Source: Scolanthus callimorphus (Eukaryota > Cnidaria > Anthozoa > Actiniaria > Edwardsiidae). Taken from it: a stretch of 64,000 nt of DNA. The stretch spans positions 5,753,575 through 5,817,574 of the forward strand of contig CM066915.1 of the NCBI GenBank assembly GCA_033964015.1. Direction: 5' to 3'. Below are positions 1-10,707 of the stretch, piece after piece. A program made the position numbers and the translations under genes. Each line of letters starts with the position of its first letter. Within the stretch, counting starts at the first letter, position 1. The notes under the pieces were generated by a model, which was given only the letters and a program-made list of their open reading frames with translations, did not search any database and was not told where the DNA came from.

Positions 1-978
1 TACCGGTTTTCGTGCTAAAAATACCATTTTAAATGCAGTCAAAGTCAAGCAGATGAATTTGTGATGATGTGTGCGATGGATTTCAGTCGCACTGGAGAGA
101 GGTTAATGTCACAAACGTGAGAGGCCACAGCTGCTTTTCTAAAAGTTTTACTCTTCTTTGTTCATAACCACTCAAGGTTATTTGAGAACCAAGAGAAAAT
201 GATATATATCAAATGATATATATCATTTTCTCTTGTGAGAACTCATGTTTAGAGGATGGCTTGTGTTGCTTTGACTGTCTCGCATGTTAAGATGAAGTAG
301 TGCGAATTCGTGTAATTTGCATCCTACTATACATCATAGACCATCATACCAGTATACCTTTTTTCATCAACATAATTCCTGGGGTTCAATTATAATTTTC
401 TTTGAAGGCTTTTGTTTTAACAACAAGAATGAAAACATGCCGATGAAAAGATCCTACTTGTCAACTACTAGGCTGAGGCAACTTGCTCTTGCAAACGTTA
501 TAATGGTTTTCCTTTTCTCACATCAGAGAAACAATTCTCTGTTATTTTCATTTTTCTCACATCAGTGTGGCTTTCCACGAAAAATCCATCGAAACTCGTC
601 CCCAGACCGCGGGTCCCCGTTCCCCGGGTCCCTGCTCCTCGTTTTAGTAACATCCGCCGGAAACACGTGATGGACAAAACTTTGTACCGGCTCCCGATTT
701 TGCTGGGCCTCAAGATTTTTAACTTCGTCTCCCGGGAAAAATCAAGACGACTACCATATATTTGTGCCTTTATTCTCAAGGCAGTCTCCAGATATTTGAA
801 GTCCTGGGGTTGACGTTTCTGTGTTACAGTGAAACCTATTCACAACCTGGTAAAATTTTCGCAGAATTTTGAAAGTCACAGTAGAAAAATAAAAGCCAGA
901 TCATTTGAATTTTCTATGTATTCATGCTCCCCCGCAAACCCGGAATTTATCAACAGTCAAAATTGCGAGTGCCATCTT
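1..978. other. Intergenic, no gene seen
   Basis: No reading frame here shows protein-like composition or plausible splice structure; the open frames around 317-813 are low-complexity and overlap on both strands. A GC-rich patch near 600-660 repeats 'CGGGTCCC'-like words. The only clear structure is the AT-rich palindrome at 193-232. Confidence 0.6.
193..232. repeat. AT-rich 40-bp near-perfect palindrome
   Basis: Two arms starting GAGAAAATGATATATAT are mirrored around a short centre. It could extrude as a cruciform or be a footprint of a foldback element. No function is assignable. Confidence 0.75.
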
Positions 979-1237
979 AGCGGAGCTCCTGCGCGGGCCG
1001 AAGGCCCGCGCAAGCGGAGCACCATACCTAAGGAAAAAACGTATAGTATACTATCGAGTTGATTTTTGAACGTCACGGGCATTATGGATCATTTTGATGA
1101 CGTAAGGGCACGTGACCTTGGTGTAGAGTTCCTCTTATGGTCTTTGAAAGTTTGTCCAAGTTTGGCTTCTATAGAAGCTACCGTTCGGGAGATATGATTT
1201 TTTCTTTATTTTTCTGGTATTAAACCTATAGCGTACG

Positions 1238-1290
1238 CCGTCCGTCCGATCCGTCCGTTCGTCCGTCCGTCCGTCATCCGTCCGTGTACA
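1238..1290. repeat. GTCC/CCGT simple repeat
   Basis: A degenerate (CCGT)n tract within the foldback element. Confidence 0.8.
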
Positions 1291-1409
1291 CATGGGAACC
1301 CTGTGGTATGCAAAGAAAAAAATCATATCTCCTCAAGGGAACATGCTAAGACAACCATACTTGGGATATGTTGTTTATGCCACAAGGGGGGTGCTGTAAC
1401 ACTGACACG

Positions 1410-1745
1410 TGATGTGACGTCACCGATGGCGTCATCAGTGATTGCAAAGTTAATATCTCGTGAAGGGAAGACTCTAAAACAACCAAACTTGGGTAGTGTA
1501 GTCTAGGTCGCCAGATGAGCGAAATGAAGTGGTCAGGTGATGTGACGTCATCGATGACGTCATCTATGCTTGAAAAATCAATATATCGTGAAGGGAAGAC
1601 TCTAAAACAACCAAACTTTGGTAGTGTAGTCTAGGTCACCAGATGAGCGAAATGAGGTCGTCACGTGATATGACGTCAGCGATGACGTCATCTATGCTTG
1701 AAAAATTAATATCTCGTGAAGGGAAGACTCTAAAGCAACCAAGTT
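1410..1745. repeat. About 128-bp tandem repeat, three copies, with paired CRE palindromes
   Basis: Three successive copies share the phrases 'CTCGTGAAGGGAAGACTCTAA' and 'CAGATGAGCGAAATGA'. Copies 2 and 3 each carry two perfect TGACGTCA palindromes 12 bp apart (1543 and 1555; 1671 and 1683); copy 1 has a diverged pair. TGACGTCA is the CREB/ATF consensus. The array lies about 0.9 kb upstream of the nuclear-receptor start. Any regulatory role is inference. Confidence 0.7.
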
Positions 1746-2004
1746 AAACCATGTACACATGGGAATCCCTTTCATTCACAGAGAAAATTTAATAAACAGG
1801 AGCTCCGCTTTTAGCCAGTGGCTAAATCTATATATTACCTTATACCACACAATTATTGTTTTCTCAGTTTTTTCACGAAAGACTTTCTCTACGCATCGCG
1901 AAATTTTACAACCGTACCATTGTATTTTTCATGCAAAACGAAAATCTTCGTTTTCATTACGCTTGTAACATGATCATATTATATAGGATTATTCATTGCT
2001 TCAG

Positions 2005-2140
2005 GATGCTAAGATTCCGCTAAGAAAATAGCACGAAAAAGCGATATCACACGCACCCTTTTGAGCACTATTTTTGGCGGAATCAACCGACTGAAGATTT
2101 TGAATATACTTGAATAGTATAATATATCGTCCCAAATTTC
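2005..2140 (-). repeat. Inverted, diverged copy of the 210-bp repeat found at 25.4-26.0 kb
   Basis: Phrases such as 'AGATTCCGCTAAGAAAATAG' and 'GCGGAATCAACCGACTGAAG' are the reverse complement of the trimer at 25365-25985. This copy is the opposite way round and more diverged. Confidence 0.65.
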
Positions 2141-2678
2141 CACATTAAAAATTCGATTCTACAGCAAACAATTTTCCCAAACCGGCTATATTCTCAAAGA
2201 TACGCATCTGACTCCGGGTTTTGGCTTCATTCGAAAGTCGAAGGGGACACAAGGAAACGCCGACACGGAGTCATGGGAACACTTGTAGTTCCTCGGGAAA
2301 TATTTTCGGCTTTGTGAAGTATTTTCAAGGCAACAAAAGCGAAATTGATAAAGAATAAATCAGGTACAAGCCGCCATGTCATTCAGAATTTGCATAAAGA
2401 GCACTATGTCACTCATTAGGATTTGCATACCGGCTCACTTGTGTAGCTTCGCTTCCGTTATTGAATATCTTTCAAAAAGCTGCTCGTAAAATTACAAAAC
2501 ATATGGCATCAATCCATCAACATTGACTTGCCGTATTTTTAAAAAGTGTAGTGTTTGTACAGAAAAGGCCAGACAAAGTCGATGACAGTGATAACAAATT
2601 GTCACGCTCTCGTCACGTAATCATTGGCGGCGCGTAGTGACGTTAGGTCAGGCATCTGTTGGCGGTTCGTCCACATCA

Positions 2679-2787
2679 ATGGCCAGCCTGTTGTCGAGAT
2701 CACTGGTGGCTTGTCTCGAAATGGAAGAAACCAATGACTTGGGCACGGAAGAGAAACTTCGCAGAAAAAGGACCTTAGACGACAAGG
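2679..2787 (+). CDS. NR2E: NR2E receptor exon 1
   Basis: Encodes the N-terminal 36 residues ([19 protein letters not shown]...). It ends in phase 1 at a GTACGT donor; the split codon becomes Asp just before the first zinc-finger cysteine. No TATA box is obvious upstream. Confidence 0.82.
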
Positions 2788-5700
2788 GTACGTATTAATA
2801 ACATTAAGTTGAGATTTTCAATGATAAAGAGTCATTCTAAGTTGTTTATTCGGCGAAGTTAAATCCATCACCGGCTACAAAGTCACCACGGCCGAGCTAA
2901 GGTCACTTCGAGTTCACTTCGAAAATTCTATTTCAGTCATACAACAATATTAAGTATATATTCAAAGTCATTTTACTCAGGCTTGCTACCAAAGGGTAAA
3001 ATATTAAATTGAAATATTTGTTCCGCAATTTTTGGCTGGGTGAATTATTTGCCACGCGAAGTCGGGTTCGACAACACAACAAGTTGAAGTTTCATACACG
3101 CCAGTGTTGTGATAAGCTCAAAAGTCGGGACTCGCAATTCTGAGGACGACGTTTTCACTCGATTTGATTTTGAAAAAAGGACTGCAAAATATTCCTTGCT
3201 TTGGGTTTTTGATGGTTAGATATTTTTTTAGCAAACTATATTTTTGTGGATAACATTTGGTTTGTTGACTACATGTAAACATATATCTTGTGCTTCTGAT
3301 AGTGACCGCTCAACCGACAGAGGTTCTTTAGTAAAGAATGGTGAGAATTCATTATTAAGCCTCATCTTGTTCGGCCACGCCGTCTGCTGTGTTACACATT
3401 GCAGACAAAAGACAGAAAAGCTTGCAAAACCTTTGACTCGTCGCGAGCCGATTATATTTTTGACCCCCCGTGATGGTTGCCTCTCGTTTTGCCGATTGGA
3501 GAACGGTGACATTTAAGCTTTGTCAAGCAGAAGTACCAATTTCCGGCGTAAACAATTTTTTTTTCACTCTGCATGTTGTATTTCACTATTTCAGTCTTTT
3601 GATTTTATTTTGGTTTCGCACTACGTTTGTTCGGCAAGCAAATATCATTTCAATAAACAACAGTATTCTTGCAACCGGGGTAAACAGAGGGACAAAGAAG
3701 AAAGTGACGCAAAATAATAAACTGATAAGAATAAAAAAAAAAAAATTATTTTACACTTTTACTACGATGGCCGAGGAGGGACTTCCGACTTCTAATTTCC
3801 GACATCTAATTTCTCACTTCTAATTTCTCCCTTCTAATTTCCGCCTTCTAATTTCTCACTTCTAATTTCCGCCTTCTAATTTCTCACGTCTAAATTTCCG
3901 ACTTTTAATTTCCGACATCTAATTTCTCACTTCTAATCACAGGTTCCCCAAGCTCCGTTGGAGTTGAAAATAATAATTTAAATAAAGCTGAAGTGGTTTC
4001 AATACCGTAATGTTTTTTATTGACTTCACTTACATGAACCTTTGCTTCGCTAGCGATCAAATATCCCTTCTGTAAGATAAATAATAGAACAATAATAAAC
4101 TTTCATCCAGTCATCCTGTACTTTCGATAAATTTGAGTTTTGAGTCCATTTTTATTTCACCCCTCTCTCCTCTATATAATCTCTTCAGGGGCGTAGCCAG
4201 GGGGAGGGGGGGGGGGGGGGGGGGGGGGGGGTTCCAGGGGTTCCGGAACCCTCCCTCTCCCGCAGCGGAACCCCCCCTCGCCTCTGTTCTGGACCGACTT
4301 ATTACTAAAATTCGGTAAATATTTAATAGACAACAAATAAAAGCTCCAATAAAATGTAGCAAATTTCTTCAAACGCTAGTTTTTTCCCGAGATCAATATT
4401 TTTGGCTGGGTTTCCTGTCCGATTTATGTGGAGTTTTTTATTTTTTGAATTTTGGAACCCCCCTTCTCATAAGTGCTGGCTACGCCCCTGCTCTTTCAAA
4501 GGTTGGAGACTTCGACAACACCTCCGAGCGAAAACAGCCATAAATTCGAAACAAACGCTCGAATCCGCTCAAAATCGCCACTCGGCGATAGCGAAAGGAT
4601 AGAACTATTCATCTCAACCAATCGACGGTGCAAAACTTACGTTGTTTGGGAATTTCAGGGCGAAAAATCTACTTAAGAAGCGTAGGGACTGCTGAAATTC
4701 AGGCTAGGGGCATCTCCTTTGCTAAACTGTCCAAGGGCGCGGTGTTTTAAAGGCCCATCACCAACCGGGAGCTTTTGCGCCCCGTTTTATTTTGTTTTCA
4801 AATTGATCCATTTTCGGGTGCTCTGATTGGCTAAGACTCCGCAAAGGCTCCCGGTTGGTGATAGGCCTTTAATTGTTTGTTTGTGTAGACTGTTCAGTGT
4901 GTGGCGACCACTCCACTGGTAAACACTACGGCACGTACGCCTGCGATGGGTGCAGCGGTTTCTTCAAGCGCACCTCTCGTCGCACGGAACCCTGGGTATG
5001 CAAGGGCAGCAACGCATGCGCGGTCGATAAAAACAGCAGGAATGATTGCAAGGCCTGCAGGCTCAAGAAATGTGTGGAAGTTGGAATGACCATCGATGGT
5101 GAGTAGCTACTGCCATGGTCTGTCTTAATTTTGGGATTATTTTAAGTAGCTTTTAAGGTTACTGAGAACCTTCGCGTTTTTCTATAAGGTCCATTCTATA
5201 AGCTTTCCAACGACATGTAGGTTGACATGTTTTGGTTAAACTAAGGACGAGTATGATTTTTTTTCCGAGGACGTGCGCGAAGGTTCTCAGTAACCTTAAA
5301 AGGTCTCGGGACGGGAAAAGTAAAACTTTACAGGGTTTACAATTCTAGGTCAGATTTTCACCTGTGTCGTTAGTTAAGTAATGGTCCATGCTTAGCGTGC
5401 GTATATCCAGTTCTGGAAGCACGCGGATAGTTGAGAGAGCACGAAGGTAGCGTAAGAGTCGCACGAGGCGTTAGCCGAGTGCGACTCTAGCTAGAAAATT
5501 GACAATTATCATCACAATATTCTCTAATTTTAGCCTAAGAAAGGTAGTTTATTCGCTCAAAATAATAATGCTTCTCGCGAAATGAAATATCCTCTTCGCT
5601 TCAAACCAAAACAAACGTGAGCGTTCTCCTTAGCGACGTGCGTCCATCCAGTTCTGGAGCACGCTAAGCAGCCAATCAGAGCGCGCGTTATATCGTAGCT

Positions 5701-8700
5701 ATGTTATAATTAAGCAATAAAAGTACTTTCCACGTGCTCTCTGCTTTCTTACAAATACGAGGGGGATGTTGGGAGAACTGACCGGCGAGTGTCTTTCAAG
5801 TTTTATCAGTTCGACCAACATTTCCCGAGTGTTTGTAAGAAACCAGAGAGCACGCAGAAAGTATTTTTATTGCTTTTAGAAAATAACATACACACGCGCG
5901 ACAGCGTTGCGTGACAATCGTGTTTCTCAGGTCTCTTACAAACACGCCTTTTAACCAATCAGGGTGCGCACATTCACAATACAACATAGGTGTTATTTTC
6001 TAAAAAATGATACCATCTAAAAGAGACCGCGTGAGGGAAATTGATTTTTTACTTGAAAGAGATTTTATGGTAAATTTTGACGCCACAAATTGTAAAAAAG
6101 TGCGACTTTCAACTTCGCCTTTAGAGAGACCTTAAATGCAGTCAAATTCGCACGAAATGAGCAAAATGATTGTCTAACCTTCCATCTGCTAGATAAGTAC
6201 CATTTGGAGTATTTTCGTGTATTATCGAGCGGATGGAATTGGATTGCAAATTAGCATTTTTGATTTTCTTACCAGCCTCAACAACTTTCATACGAAATTT
6301 GGTAGCGAAAGCATTAATAAACATCTAAAACAAAGTTTCAGATTTGATTTATCAAATTAAATTGAAAACATTGCTCTATATTCTCTATATCAGCCGATGG
6401 AAATGGATGCATTCTCCGACTTGGTATGTTGCTATGCTGTAAAAATGGCGGCTAACACAGGCTCACGTCATTCCTAAATGGAGGAATGCTCACCATGAAT
6501 AATTTAACGATAGTTTTGACAATATTTCTTCAAATTCGCCTAAAAACATTCAAAATATCTGAACTATCAAGACTACTAGTCAGGATAAGGGTTAATACAT
6601 CGTTTTAGTATATTTTTATAGTATATGCCTCGTTCTATTAAAGATTAATACTATTAAGGTACGTAATCAATAAAACGAGCTGTTCGAACCAGCGAATTCA
6701 CTCGTAGCGTAGTGGTTAGGGTTAGGGTATAGTAACTGGAAAGTTACAGGTTCGAACCCTGATGATTTTCATAATTCTTTTTTTCACTTCTGTAGGTGAG
6801 CGCTTGTTTAGAAAAAATTCTAAGTGCCAGTGAGCATTCCTCGATTTAGCCGTGTGTACAGGCTCATTAAAAGCTCATTAGAATGCCTATATATACCTAA
6901 AGCACAGGGGTAGATAGTTTTAGACTGACACTAGCTAATTTTCGCGTAGAAATCTACAATAGACCTTGTTCCAAAATGGCCGCCACAAATTCACGTCTTA
7001 AAAATAAACTGAAAATCAAGTACTGGCACTGGAAAGAGTATCCTCACATTAGTAATACTTTAAATTTTCGTTATTCCAAATGCCATGTCGGCTGAGAAAG
7101 CAGAGTCTGAAAATTGAAAATATTACTGCTCTTCCCAGTAGACCGTTACACCTCTCGGTTTTTCAGCCCGCCGGCGGCTGTCTAAAATTGATCGCGTGAT
7201 CACTTTTTTGTACCACGTGATGAGTTGCTTATGTACCACGTGATCAATGTTTGTGGGCGTAAACTTTGAGAGTTCATTGTTTTTCTGCATTCCAATGAAG
7301 TCTACGCCCAAAACGGTTGATCGCGTGGTACATAAGCAACTCATCACGTGGTACAAAAAAGTTGATCACGCGATCAATTTTAGACTGCCGCCGGCGGGCT
7401 GAAAAATCGAGAGGCGTAACGGTCTACTGGGAAGAGTAGTACAGAGATTTGTATGACTGGGGGTATGGCGCATACCCAAATCGATTTGAATTTTCGGCGG
7501 CCATTTTTGAAAAAGGTATATTCTAAAAGTAGATTCGCCTACTCTTGTGCTTCGGACGCCCACCAGTAGGTTATAGAGGCCCCTGCGGACGGGCTCTTGG
7601 CACTCACTTATGGTTCTGGTATATTACAGTACAAGGTATCATTCGCCGAGCGGAAAGAATGCGCTTCGATGGCTTCGATGGAGCATCACCGGTCAGCGGA
7701 ATCTACCAGTCTGCACAGGACGGCTTCACACCGGAAGCACAAAAACCTACAGAGCTTGAGGTGCGCGCGCTCACGGCCCTGAATACACCGCTGACCGTTG
7801 AGACCGTGGTTGTCAAATCTGAAGACAGTGACTGTGAAAGCAGCGAGCCCTACACTATAGTACCGGACACAGGGGCGCCTCGAAACACGAGGGCGGACAG
7901 CCTTCCGACGATTGTTCATTACACTTCTACGCATGTTACGCATAATCCCAGCACGCAACCTTCCGCCCGCACCCTGAGTGCACATTCTACTGTCACCTCC
8001 CCTGTGATAAACTCCACGACAAGCTTCGATTTCCCGTATTCTGTTGGGTCGTCATCAGGGCGACCCAACGCCGACAGAAGATCGAGGCAAGTGTCGCCAA
8101 TGGCTCGATGTACCACAAGTAGCCATCACTCACCCCCCTCCCCTGCGGTGCACCCTGACGAAACGCACCCCTCCCTGGAGAGAGGAATTTGTTCCTTAGT
8201 TGATTTAATCAAGGCCGTAGAAGCAGTGCATTTTATAGCGTCAGAAAACATCCAAGACGCCGCGATGAGATTGCTGTCCGTGTCTATCCGCTTTGCTCGT
8301 AATGTCCCTTGTTTCACTAGTCTCCCATTTAGAGATCAGATCATCTTGCTCGAGGAGGGCTGGAAAGAGTTGTTCCTACTGGACGCGGCGCACTGGGCAC
8401 TACCTCTAGAGATAGCCTCGCTTCTAGGTGTCGCCACGGGTTCCCATGATTCCGCGGCGCGGCACAAGGCTAACGAGATTAGAACTTTACAAGAATTGCT
8501 CACGCGCTTGCGGTCATTTCACATGGACTTGAGTGAGCTGGCTTGCCTGAAAGCAATCGTGTTATTCAAACCAGGTACGTAGCAGGCGCGGACCCAATAA
8601 TTTTAAAAGAGGGGCGACTATTACAAAGCTTAAAGAGAGCCTTCGCTGACCATTGTTACGGGACGAAACACTTCTTTGATTTGAGATGCGCAGAACAGCT

Positions 8701-10124
8701 GCGCAGTTGCGTGACAGGCTCCCTATAAAGCAGACATACGAGAAAAATGCGGTGATTTTTTTATAAAAGATACATAAGAAATTTGCTCACCAACCCTGGA
8801 TCCGCCCCTGCGTAGGAGAAATATACATGCGCGCGATTGGCGGATCGAGGGGATCAGGGTAGTTCTTTGAAGGCCGGTTTACACTAGCGATGCTTGTTGT
8901 ATTTGTCGTGGAATTTTTGTTCTCGCGCGAGTTGGTTTGTAAGTGGCTTGTCGGTGCCATAGCCACATGAAACTCTCACATGCCATGCGGGACAAAATAT
9001 TGGAGTCGCCTATGTTGATTATTATCAGTATGCTGGAGTTCTATGTACAACGCCCTTCCCCCATCCTCTCCAAGTACCATGTTGTTTGCCGCGGATTCTC
9101 ATCCTCGCAATAGCCCGGGCTTAACAAAGTTTTTGGTGATTTCTTTTAAGGATTGACGTAGAAGAACTAGTCCAAGAGTGGCAGTTTCTAAGGCGGTCGC
9201 ATTGAATTGGGTCCACATAAAGTTACTTTTTACTTGGTGGTAAATTTTTGGTGAAAAATACCAACTAATTTTGACGTGCATTGTGCCTCGTAAGAACAAG
9301 TAATTCCATCAAAATGTGGCCGTCATTTTAAAGAATGATCAAACTACGCTTGTTTCGAGGACTGTTTCTGGATTTCATGGCCGTAGCAGGGCACCAAAGT
9401 AAAACTTTTAGTGTCAACATTTCCCCCCCCCCTCCCCCAGCAAAACAAAGGATGACCAAGGCTTGCCCCCCAGACAAACATTTCTAGCTATGGCCTTGAT
9501 CGAATTCTTGTTTACAGCTGTTTCAGGTAACACGCGACTCAGCGCGTTCAAAACACATTTTTTTTGGCAGTTAGGTTTTTCTGTGTAGTCAATCAAACCA
9601 AGTGAGCCAATCAGGTCAGTTTCGCCTAGTGCAGTGAATTGGCTTTTGTCGCGACATGTCTCGCAAGGGAAGCCAAACAAATGCATGCTGGGTAAGGATC
9701 TGATTCGCTCACCCGGATTGCATTGATGGACAACGCAGAAAACCCAACTGCCAAACTCCACAAAGCTGGCAAAGGCGAAGTCGCGTGTTACCTGAATCAG
9801 CTGTAACTCTCTTACACCTGACTGGCACGTCTATTGTTGGCTACCGCCTGAATCTACGCACCCGTCTTATTCTTTGCAGAAACAAAAGGCCTGAAAGATG
9901 CGGAACGGGTGGATAAAGTACAGGATCATATTCAACTTTTACTAGCAAATCACGTGCATAACAAACACCCGTCACATCCAGCCAGGTTTGGCAAACTGCT
10001 TCTTAGTATGTCTCCGCTACATAGCATGGCGGAGAAACCCATCGAAGACGTGCTCTTTTACAAGAACGAAGACAAGGACATCTTTGAGACAGTTCTTTCT
10101 CAACTCATGGATAATAATAGCTAA
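2679..10124 (+). CDS. NR2E: Nuclear receptor, subfamily NR2E (tailless/PNR-like), four exons
   Basis: Joining 2679-2787, 4889-5098, 7630-8574 and 9880-10124 gives an uninterrupted 502-residue protein. All introns are GT-AG and phase 1. Residues 38-103 are a C4/C4 DNA-binding domain with a GKHYG stretch, P-box CDGCSG, and second finger C-x5-C-x9-C-x2-C ending CRLKKC. Residues 107-294 are a long Ser/Thr/Pro-rich hinge. From about 295 to the end is a ligand-binding domain with the NR signature around [20 protein letters not shown] and the tailless-like [13 protein letters not shown] and [14 protein letters not shown]. The C-terminal [10 protein letters not shown] fits an AF-2-like helix. Family members are orphan receptors that bind DNA half-sites in the nucleus and often repress neural or photoreceptor genes; that role is family knowledge, not shown here. 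The start is the first ATG of the frame; Met15 is a possible alternative. Paralogue assignment (NR2E1 versus NR2E3) is open. Confidence 0.92.
3783..3945. repeat. Short tandem repeat 'CTTCTAATTTCYSNC'
   Basis: About eleven copies of a 14-15-bp unit in receptor intron 1. Confidence 0.85.
4196..4490. mobile_element. Foldback element with 15-bp terminal inverted repeat CAGGGGCGTAGCCAG
   Basis: Perfect 15-bp inverted ends at 4196-4210 and 4476-4490, flanked by CTCTT on both sides (4191-4195 and 4491-4495) as a probable target duplication. The interior has a G-run of about 28 bases. CAGGGG-type ends are typical of non-autonomous hAT elements, but those usually make 8-bp duplications and only 5 bp match here. 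It lies in receptor intron 1. Confidence 0.75.
4747..4872. mobile_element. TTAA-flanked foldback element next to receptor exon 2
   Basis: Inverted ends (TTAAAGGCC...GGCCTTTAA) continue inward through CACCAACCGGGAGC / GCTCCCGGTTGGTG. A TTAA on each side suggests a TTAA-targeting MITE. The right end stops 16 bp before the exon 2 splice junction, so the branch-point region may derive from the element. Confidence 0.75.
4889..5098 (+). CDS. NR2E: NR2E receptor exon 2 (zinc-finger DNA-binding domain)
   Basis: Acceptor ...TTTGTGTAG, donor GTGAGT, phase 1 on both sides. It encodes the whole DNA-binding domain from [14 protein letters not shown] to [11 protein letters not shown], with all eight zinc-ligand cysteines present. 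Confidence 0.95.
5151..5301. mobile_element. TTAA-flanked foldback element
   Basis: Inverted ends AAGGTTACTGAGAACCTTCG and its complement, bounded by TTAA, about 150 bp, starting 53 bp after receptor exon 2. It is the same structural class as the element at 4747 but with different ends. Confidence 0.75.
5713..5874. repeat. Imperfect inverted repeat, arms about 43 bp
   Basis: Left arm AGCAATAAAAGTACTTTC... CTTACAAA pairs with right arm TTTGTAAG...TTTTATTGCT. A foldback element in receptor intron 2; no coding. Confidence 0.65.
6700..6775 (+). repeat. tRNA-like head (A and B boxes), probable SINE fragment or tRNA pseudogene
   Basis: TAGCGTAGTGG at 6705-6715 matches a Pol III A box, and GGTTCGAACCC at 6749-6759 matches a B box at normal spacing. 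Telomere-like GGTTAGGGTTAGGG lies between them. I could not build a good acceptor stem, so a functional tRNA is unlikely. Confidence 0.5.
7123..7441. mobile_element. 319-bp foldback element ending 188 bp before receptor exon 3
   Basis: Long inverted repeats run from CTCTTCCCAGTAGACCGTTAC to its complement at 7420-7437. Arms carry CCGCCGGCGG and several CACGTG and GATCGCGTGATC motifs. No coding. It is in receptor intron 2. Confidence 0.85.
7630..8574 (+). CDS. NR2E: NR2E receptor exon 3 (hinge and most of the ligand-binding domain)
   Basis: Acceptor ...TATTACAG, donor GTACGT, 945 nt, phase 1 on both sides. It begins [13 protein letters not shown] directly after the DNA-binding domain's C-terminal extension. 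It then encodes a disordered hinge and LBD helices including [18 protein letters not shown]. Reading frame is open upstream of the acceptor, but only the AG at 7628-7629 gives correct phase. Confidence 0.93.
8575..9511. other. Receptor intron 3, left part; nothing recognised
   Basis: No conserved frame. A C-run lies just before 9440. No element termini identified. Confidence 0.5.
9512..9806. mobile_element. Foldback element in receptor intron 3
   Basis: Ends TTACAGCTGTTTCAGGTAAC and TTACCTGAATCAGCTGTAA form about 28-bp inverted repeats (9512-9539/9779-9806). The interior, with 'GCCTAGTGCAG' and a nearby 'GCCAATCAG', resembles the foldback copies near 29314 and 41940. It ends 73 bp before exon 4. 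Confidence 0.75.
9880..10124 (+). CDS. NR2E: NR2E receptor exon 4 (C-terminal LBD, AF-2)
   Basis: Acceptor ...TTCTTTGCAG. Encodes [17 protein letters not shown] through [12 protein letters not shown] to QLMDNNS and a TAA stop. Matches the tailless-type end of the LBD in order and length. Confidence 0.93.
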
Positions 10125-10201
10125 CCTCTACCATATATATCTTAAGTATAATTACTCAAGCGATTCCGTGCGCTCATTGGTCGAGATGTTCGTTATATTT
10201 T

Positions 10202-10262
10202 GCTATACTCACCTATAGGTGAGTATTGCCTATAGGTGAGTATAACATTGAAAGCACTCCAT
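10202..10262. repeat. Palindromic 'CACCTATAGGTGAGTAT' repeat
   Basis: Two CCTATAGG palindromes followed by AACATTGAAAG. A related arrangement (CACCTACAGGTGAT... AACATTGAAAG) occurs at 60690-60730, so this is a dispersed family. It lies in the receptor 3' region. Confidence 0.65.
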
Positions 10263-10372
10263 CGCATATGTCCAACCTGTCCTGCGTCAAGTCGAGACTT
10301 CAAACCCCATTGAGACGACTACGACCCAATGGGAGTTTGCAGGTGTTGCGTGACATTTTGAATGTTGATTCC

Positions 10373-10378
10373 AATAAA
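10373..10378 (+). terminator. Polyadenylation signal AATAAA, candidate for the receptor
   Basis: First canonical AATAAA downstream of the receptor stop (about 250 nt). Not proven to be used. Confidence 0.4.
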
Positions 10379-10555
10379 ATGAAAATACCATATTTGAAAA
10401 GAGCTTGCCGAAACTAGAAAAAGCCGAAAATTTGAGTTGATTTTGGTAAATATTATTGACACAACATTAAACATTAAACCTATAGGAAAACAACCGACTT
10501 CCGACGCTCATAACTAAATTTTCGATTAGCAACAGTCGTCAACACCAAAAATGAG

Positions 10556-10707
10556 GCAAATCGGTTGCAACGCGACCGAGATATGACCCGCTGAATATAT
10601 CATTTTTATCTAACAAATCATAAAGTCTTGAACTGTGTCTAAAATAGTGATTTGTTAAAGAAAACTGTTTTCAATGGGCCATATCTCGGTCGCGTTTCAA
10701 CCGATTC
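10556..10707. repeat. Inverted repeat (GCGACCGAGATATGACCC arms)
   Basis: GCGACCGAGATATG near the left end and CATATCTCGGTCGC near the right end, with flanking extensions. Foldback element remnant. Confidence 0.7.

Larger units (their letters stand above)
979..1811. mobile_element. Non-autonomous foldback element with AGCGGAGCTCC termini
   Basis: The left end begins AGCGGAGCTCC and the right end closes with its reverse complement GGAGCTCCGCT, giving 11-bp terminal inverted repeats. Inside the left end is a perfect 10-bp GC hairpin with a GAA loop (990-999/1003-1012). The middle holds a GTCC-rich simple repeat (about 1238-1290) and a three-copy tandem array with CRE palindromes. There is no coding capacity. 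A second left end lies at 30061 and another right end at 44851, so this is a family. The superfamily is unknown. Confidence 0.65.

Noticed and set aside
7545..8582. Open frame extending upstream of receptor exon 3
   Set aside because: The first 85 bases precede the AG acceptor at 7628-7629 and would break the phase from the DNA-binding-domain exon.
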